Shown here: piece by piece, positions 59,959-64,000 of the stretch
Layout of the letters: every line of letters starts with the position of its first letter
Numbering within the stretch: position 1 is the first letter of the stretch
DNA from: an uncultured Saprospiraceae bacterium
GTDB taxonomy: Bacteria; Bacteroidota; Bacteroidia; Chitinophagales; Saprospiraceae
DNA: 64,000 bases
Reading direction: 5' to 3'
Assembly: GCA_937924805.1 (NCBI GenBank)
Contig: CALDTZ010000004.1
Span: 1-64,000, forward strand
Notes under the pieces: model-generated
Databases searched by the model: none
What the model saw: only the letters and a program-made list of their open reading frames with translations
Told to the model about the DNA's origin: nothing
Made by a program: the position numbers and the translations under genes

Positions 59959-60870
59959 GTGGGTCGAACGCTAATCCTAGGATATGTTGCTTTGATACTT
60001 TGTTTTACTTCTTGTCGATCAACCTTTATTGTTTCGGATGATCCTCTTGAAAAAATAGAAACGGGATATGGACCTGAGGATCTTGCATTTGATTCGATTG
60101 GCAATATTTTATACATCGCTTGTGATCCGCGAAGAACCGGTGACCAAGGAAGTATTTGGGGACTTGATTTGACAACCAACGAAAGTAAACAAATACCTTT
60201 TTTGAGTAAATTGAATTTTGAGTTTCATCCACTTGGTTTAGATGTTTTTTATGAAGATGGGGAAACGTATTTACTGGTTACTAATATTGGTGAAAAACGG
60301 GAAATTGATCGATTTGTAGTTAAGGATGAAGGCTTGGCCCTTGATCATCGCTTTGTGAATATTATAGGTAAACCGAATGATGTAGCGGCGCTATCTAAAG
60401 ATGAATTTTACTACACAGATGCAAGGGTATTTGGTAGTATTATTCATTATGATGGTCGGGCCCACAAGATTTTAAAAGGTTTGGGATTAGCCAATGGAAT
60501 CTTTATTGAAGGTGATGATTTGTATTTTACAACCACCATCTTTGGCAATCTATATCGGACGACATTGGCACAACCTAAAAAGCATAAAATTTCGAATATT
60601 AAAGGAGCAGATAATATTACGAGGTACGATAAAAACCAGCTACTTATCACCTCACACCATTTTACGTGGAGATTTATGAAGCATAGTATTCGTGCTAACT
60701 ATTCTTCTCCATCTTTAGTGTATAAGGTTGATAAAGACACCGGGATGAAAGAAGTTTATTATTTCGATAATGGAAGTGAGATATCTGCTGTTTCAACGGC
60801 TTTAAAAGTTGGTAAACGTATTTTTATGGGTCAGATATATGGAAACGTTATAGGTCAATTTCATAAGTAA
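59959..60870 (+). CDS. Paraoxonase/arylesterase-like beta-propeller lipoprotein (GTG start one nt after upstream stop)
   Basis: Lipobox LCFTSC; GYGPEDLAFD, FHPLGLDVF, GKPNDVAAL, GLANGIFI, GADNITRYD align by eye to PON-family calcium-site motifs. Confidence 0.65.
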   Translation: MGRTLILGYVALILCFTSCRSTFIVSDDPLEKIETGYGPEDLAFDSIGNILYIACDPRRTGDQGSIWGLDLTTNESKQIPFLSKLNFEFHPLGLDVFYEDGETYLLVTNIGEKREIDRFVVKDEGLALDHRFVNIIGKPNDVAALSKDEFYYTDARVFGSIIHYDGRAHKILKGLGLANGIFIEGDDLYFTTTIFGNLYRTTLAQPKKHKISNIKGADNITRYDKNQLLITSHHFTWRFMKHSIRANYSSPSLVYKVDKDTGMKEVYYFDNGSEISAVSTALKVGKRIFMGQIYGNVIGQFHK

Positions 60871-60871
60871 A

Positions 60872-63568
60872 TTATTGAACCGATACCATCGTTCTACCAT
60901 TAACTTTATCAAATAGAATAGTTTGTGTTGAGGTTGGCCATTCGACGATTAGCGATGTTTTATCCGAATTCCATTTAGTAACAGGTAATGGATCACCATC
61001 CAAATGTGGATAAAGCATAATCTTAAAATCTGGACTCACAACATCTGCTTCTACAACGAATCGAGTGATGGGTGCATTCCCGTTGATACCAGGCGTTACG
61101 GTTTCAAAAAATCCAGTTCCATCCGTACAAGGTTCAATTTCTGCTGTAAAATCGGTGGAACTAGGAGTTTCAAAGTCGTCATTAAGTCCAACTGCTTTGC
61201 CCCCTTTAAAATTTACGTTTTGGTCTTCTTGGACAACGCCATCACTATAGACTAAGTTTCCAGCTTCGAAGCTATTGGTCGTTATGTTTCCTGATACAAA
61301 TAAAGAATCATTACATTGACCATTATTATTAAGAACTCGGATCAACAATCGTTTATTAGAACCTGGTTCACCAAAGATGTGGTCACTTATATAATTGTTG
61401 TAATCTAGGCTAGTATTCGTAGATACGACTTCAAGATCATTGGCAACCTGTGCTAACCATTTGTAATTATGAACATCACTGTCTTTTTTGATATCATCGA
61501 CGACTAAGACATAAGGATTGGTTTGGCGCACCATCGTTAAAGTTCGATAAACCTTTTCCATTGTGTTGTAGGGTCTCTTAATCATTCGTTCGAGATCACC
61601 TCCACTGTTCCAGTTGTCATAATCGTAAAACGGAGTAGAGTGGAACGTTTCGGCTCCAGGGATATGTTTGAAGTCATTCCACGACTCCGTAACTTCTTCC
61701 CAATTGTCCGTCCCTAACCAGCTATGATCTTGGGTTGATGGTCGGGTTTCCCAATGCCATTCCCATGAATAGGCATAGGTTGCATCTCCAACAATCGTCG
61801 CATGATCTCCATTTTCATCAAAAGAAAGCACCTTTCCCGGTTGTCTTGCTTTGACACCATCTTTATATGTTAATGGAGTCCCAAGATCATCGATCAATGG
61901 GCAGCTATGATATTGTGTTTCTTGGAAAGCAGACCCATACGTGTATCGAATCCAAGTACGACCCAAGGCGCTCAATGTAAAATTATTTCGATCTCCATGA
62001 GTATGTCCGCCTAGGTCTTGTCTGCAATGAAAATGAACGGCCATGTCATCTTTATTATAACCACTCCGAAGAATGCCAATACCTCGTTCTTCTCCAAAGA
62101 AACTTTTACTATTGCTTAATGCTGTTTCGTTTTGAATTGCCCAATCACCATCTGTATAGTCGGAAGCAAAAATGGCTGCCATTAATAGGTAATTATGGTA
62201 GCCGGATGTTGCGGGTTCTATTTGTTGATAAACATATCCTTCGGACGAATTTTTATAATATTTTTCTATATAGTTTCTCCAAACGAAATCAATCTTCTCG
62301 TCATTTGGAAACATCCACTTCAGGCCAATAATATCGGAAGCACTGTTTTTGTATCCACCTACAGTTGAATTCCAACCTGATCCACCCCAAACATCTGTAC
62401 CTATAAAGGCGTGCCCATAGGGTTGAGTAATGGCAGGGAGAAACGTATTTCCATACTTTCGTACATACGGATGGGGAAGAAGACTATATCCTCTTTTTGC
62501 AGCGACGATTAATGAGGTCACGAATTGATAATTTTTGCCTAGCCCTTCGTAAGGCGTTCCTGTATGATACCATCCATAGGTTATAAAATTGCGGTATGCT
62601 CGCATATAATCTTGTGTCAATGTTGTGTTATATCCGACTTCACCTTCGATAGCAATATTGGTTAATAATTCGAAAGTATTAAGACCTGTCCAGTTGCTCG
62701 TTGTCGCATATGGAGCGGTGGTAACACCATATCTTGGTTCTGCTGGGATTATTTCTGCTAATGCCATTCGAACACTATCTTGTTGGTTTGTCGTCATAGC
62801 ATTATAATTCATATCGTAGGCTAGAGCCATATGAACACCACCAAAATAATGATAGTTATTCCAATTTAAGTCAGGGTCATTATCGAGAACAATTTGAGCC
62901 CATTGGCTCATAGCTTCTCCAAGCATTGACGCTCTATCATCATAATCTAGGCCAGTATCTGGATCATTTTGACCCTCCTTGATTAGGCATTCAAATGCTT
63001 CAAGTGCCATAACACTTGCAAGTAAATATCGTGCTTTATTGTCGACATCATCTAAGGCATTAAAATCATGGTTTATAAGTGCATAATAGGTATCATGTCT
63101 ATTCCATTTTCCAGCATTATCTACACGACGATTTCCATAGCTATCTTCGCCATAGGTTGCCGAATGACTATACCCACCAGACACCCCATAACTCAAGTGA
63201 TTTAGGGTAGTGTAGGCATGGAGTTGCGCAAATACTTCTTGTCCTGCATCGCTATTATCCATACGATCTATAATGTCTGTAAGTTCATCGGCTCCAAAGT
63301 ATACTCTTGGATGTTCACCTACTGGTGGTGCTATAGTTAAACTTCGCATATTTGTACTATCGAAAGTTATAGCTACGGGTCCAAATTCTCCTGCGGGATA
63401 GTTAGCCCATTCATCAATAAACCCACCCATTTGACTTGATTGACCTATTAGTCCACTATGGATGATTAAAACAAGAAGGTATACATTAAGTTTTTTTGTC
63501 ATATAATGAAGATAAATAAATTGAAAGTTCAAACCTAATAATTTGAAACTTCTACTTTTATCATACAA
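60872..63568 (-). CDS. Heparinase II/III-like polysaccharide lyase family protein (likely start 63502)
   Basis: Secreted (MTKKLNVYLLVLIIHSGLIGQ); alpha-helical N-domain, then HFHCRQDLGGHTHGDRNNFTLSALGRTWIRY, typical of the heparinase II/III beta-sheet domain. Confidence 0.65.
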   Translation of the reverse strand: MYDKSRSFKLLGLNFQFIYLHYMTKKLNVYLLVLIIHSGLIGQSSQMGGFIDEWANYPAGEFGPVAITFDSTNMRSLTIAPPVGEHPRVYFGADELTDIIDRMDNSDAGQEVFAQLHAYTTLNHLSYGVSGGYSHSATYGEDSYGNRRVDNAGKWNRHDTYYALINHDFNALDDVDNKARYLLASVMALEAFECLIKEGQNDPDTGLDYDDRASMLGEAMSQWAQIVLDNDPDLNWNNYHYFGGVHMALAYDMNYNAMTTNQQDSVRMALAEIIPAEPRYGVTTAPYATTSNWTGLNTFELLTNIAIEGEVGYNTTLTQDYMRAYRNFITYGWYHTGTPYEGLGKNYQFVTSLIVAAKRGYSLLPHPYVRKYGNTFLPAITQPYGHAFIGTDVWGGSGWNSTVGGYKNSASDIIGLKWMFPNDEKIDFVWRNYIEKYYKNSSEGYVYQQIEPATSGYHNYLLMAAIFASDYTDGDWAIQNETALSNSKSFFGEERGIGILRSGYNKDDMAVHFHCRQDLGGHTHGDRNNFTLSALGRTWIRYTYGSAFQETQYHSCPLIDDLGTPLTYKDGVKARQPGKVLSFDENGDHATIVGDATYAYSWEWHWETRPSTQDHSWLGTDNWEEVTESWNDFKHIPGAETFHSTPFYDYDNWNSGGDLERMIKRPYNTMEKVYRTLTMVRQTNPYVLVVDDIKKDSDVHNYKWLAQVANDLEVVSTNTSLDYNNYISDHIFGEPGSNKRLLIRVLNNNGQCNDSLFVSGNITTNSFEAGNLVYSDGVVQEDQNVNFKGGKAVGLNDDFETPSSTDFTAEIEPCTDGTGFFETVTPGINGNAPITRFVVEADVVSPDFKIMLYPHLDGDPLPVTKWNSDKTSLIVEWPTSTQTILFDKVNGRTMVSVQ

Positions 63569-63601
63569 AAGTTATTCCTTTTGATAAATGTGAGTAATAT
63601 A

Positions 63602-64000
63602 TTAATACCTAATGGCGCCTTCTCTATTTATACTTGAAATATATCCAGTCAATTCAATTTTTGATTTCTTATAAAGTTTGGCTGCTTTCTCTTTAATACT
63701 TTCTGCAATGCTGGTATTAGCACATAAGGCAAACATGGATGGTCCTGCTCCTGATATTGAGAAACCTAAAGCACCTTCATTCATTGCGATGCTTTTTACT
63801 TCTTCAAAGTGTGGAATTAAGTGGGCTCTTTGGGGTTCTATAATGACATCTTGAAGGCTACGACCTAGTAAATTTAAATCTGATTTATATAAAGAAGCGA
63901 TAAACCCACCTAAGTTTCCGGATTGAGTAACATGGTCAGTAAGTGATACTTCTTCTTTAAGAATAGCACGTGAATCTTTGGTTAATATTTGGATGTGTGG
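63602..64000 (-). CDS. thrB: Homoserine kinase (GHMP family), C-terminal part, truncated by window edge
   Basis: Reverse frame open to window end: HVTQSGNLGGFIASLYKSDLNLLGRSLQDVIIEPQRAHLIPHFEEVKSIAMNEGALGFSISGAGPSMFALC. Confidence 0.88.
   Translation of the reverse strand, partial: PHIQILTKDSRAILKEEVSLTDHVTQSGNLGGFIASLYKSDLNLLGRSLQDVIIEPQRAHLIPHFEEVKSIAMNEGALGFSISGAGPSMFALCANTSIAESIKEKAAKLYKKSKIELTGYISSINREGAIRY

Noticed and set aside
1-64000. Mobile element, prophage, toxin-antitoxin or defence-island signatures
   Set aside because: No transposase, integrase, restriction-modification, phage structural or TA-like protein was seen in the ORFs, and no terminal inverted repeats or tRNA-associated insertion was found by reading.

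Overview
A 64 kb, AT-rich, gene-dense chromosomal window from a Bacteroidota bacterium. It is probably Saprospiraceae-like, judged from CHU_C/T9SS type B C-termini, SprB-like/PKD repeats and YpdA; the lineage is inference. Housekeeping genes: nadB 3' end, rlmI-like, truC-like, uvrA-family, thiL, rluA-family, htrA/degP, feoA-feoB, clpB, fahA-hmgA plus a TetR regulator, ypdA, SDR, CDGSH, FKBP, M14 peptidase, blaI-M56, polA, heparinase-like lyase, thrB 3' end. These are interspersed with seven type IX secretion (T9SS) cargo genes that fill about 42% of the window, including 2239-aa and 2805-aa repeat proteins. I see no CRISPR array, IS element, prophage, rRNA or tRNA, and no clear multi-gene novel defence or metabolic system. 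Items most worth a second look: (i) a perfect 26-bp palindrome between hmgA and a divergent tetR; (ii) an unlisted 42-aa small membrane-protein ORF overlapping an rluA-family gene; (iii) an A7-tract frameshift splitting a T9SS propeller gene; (iv) an exact 240-bp mosaic repeat and a separate ~840-bp higher-order repeat in the 2805-aa adhesin-like protein; (v) a paraoxonase-like lipoprotein with calcium-site motifs apparently conserved. All homology calls come from reading motifs by eye; no database search was run.
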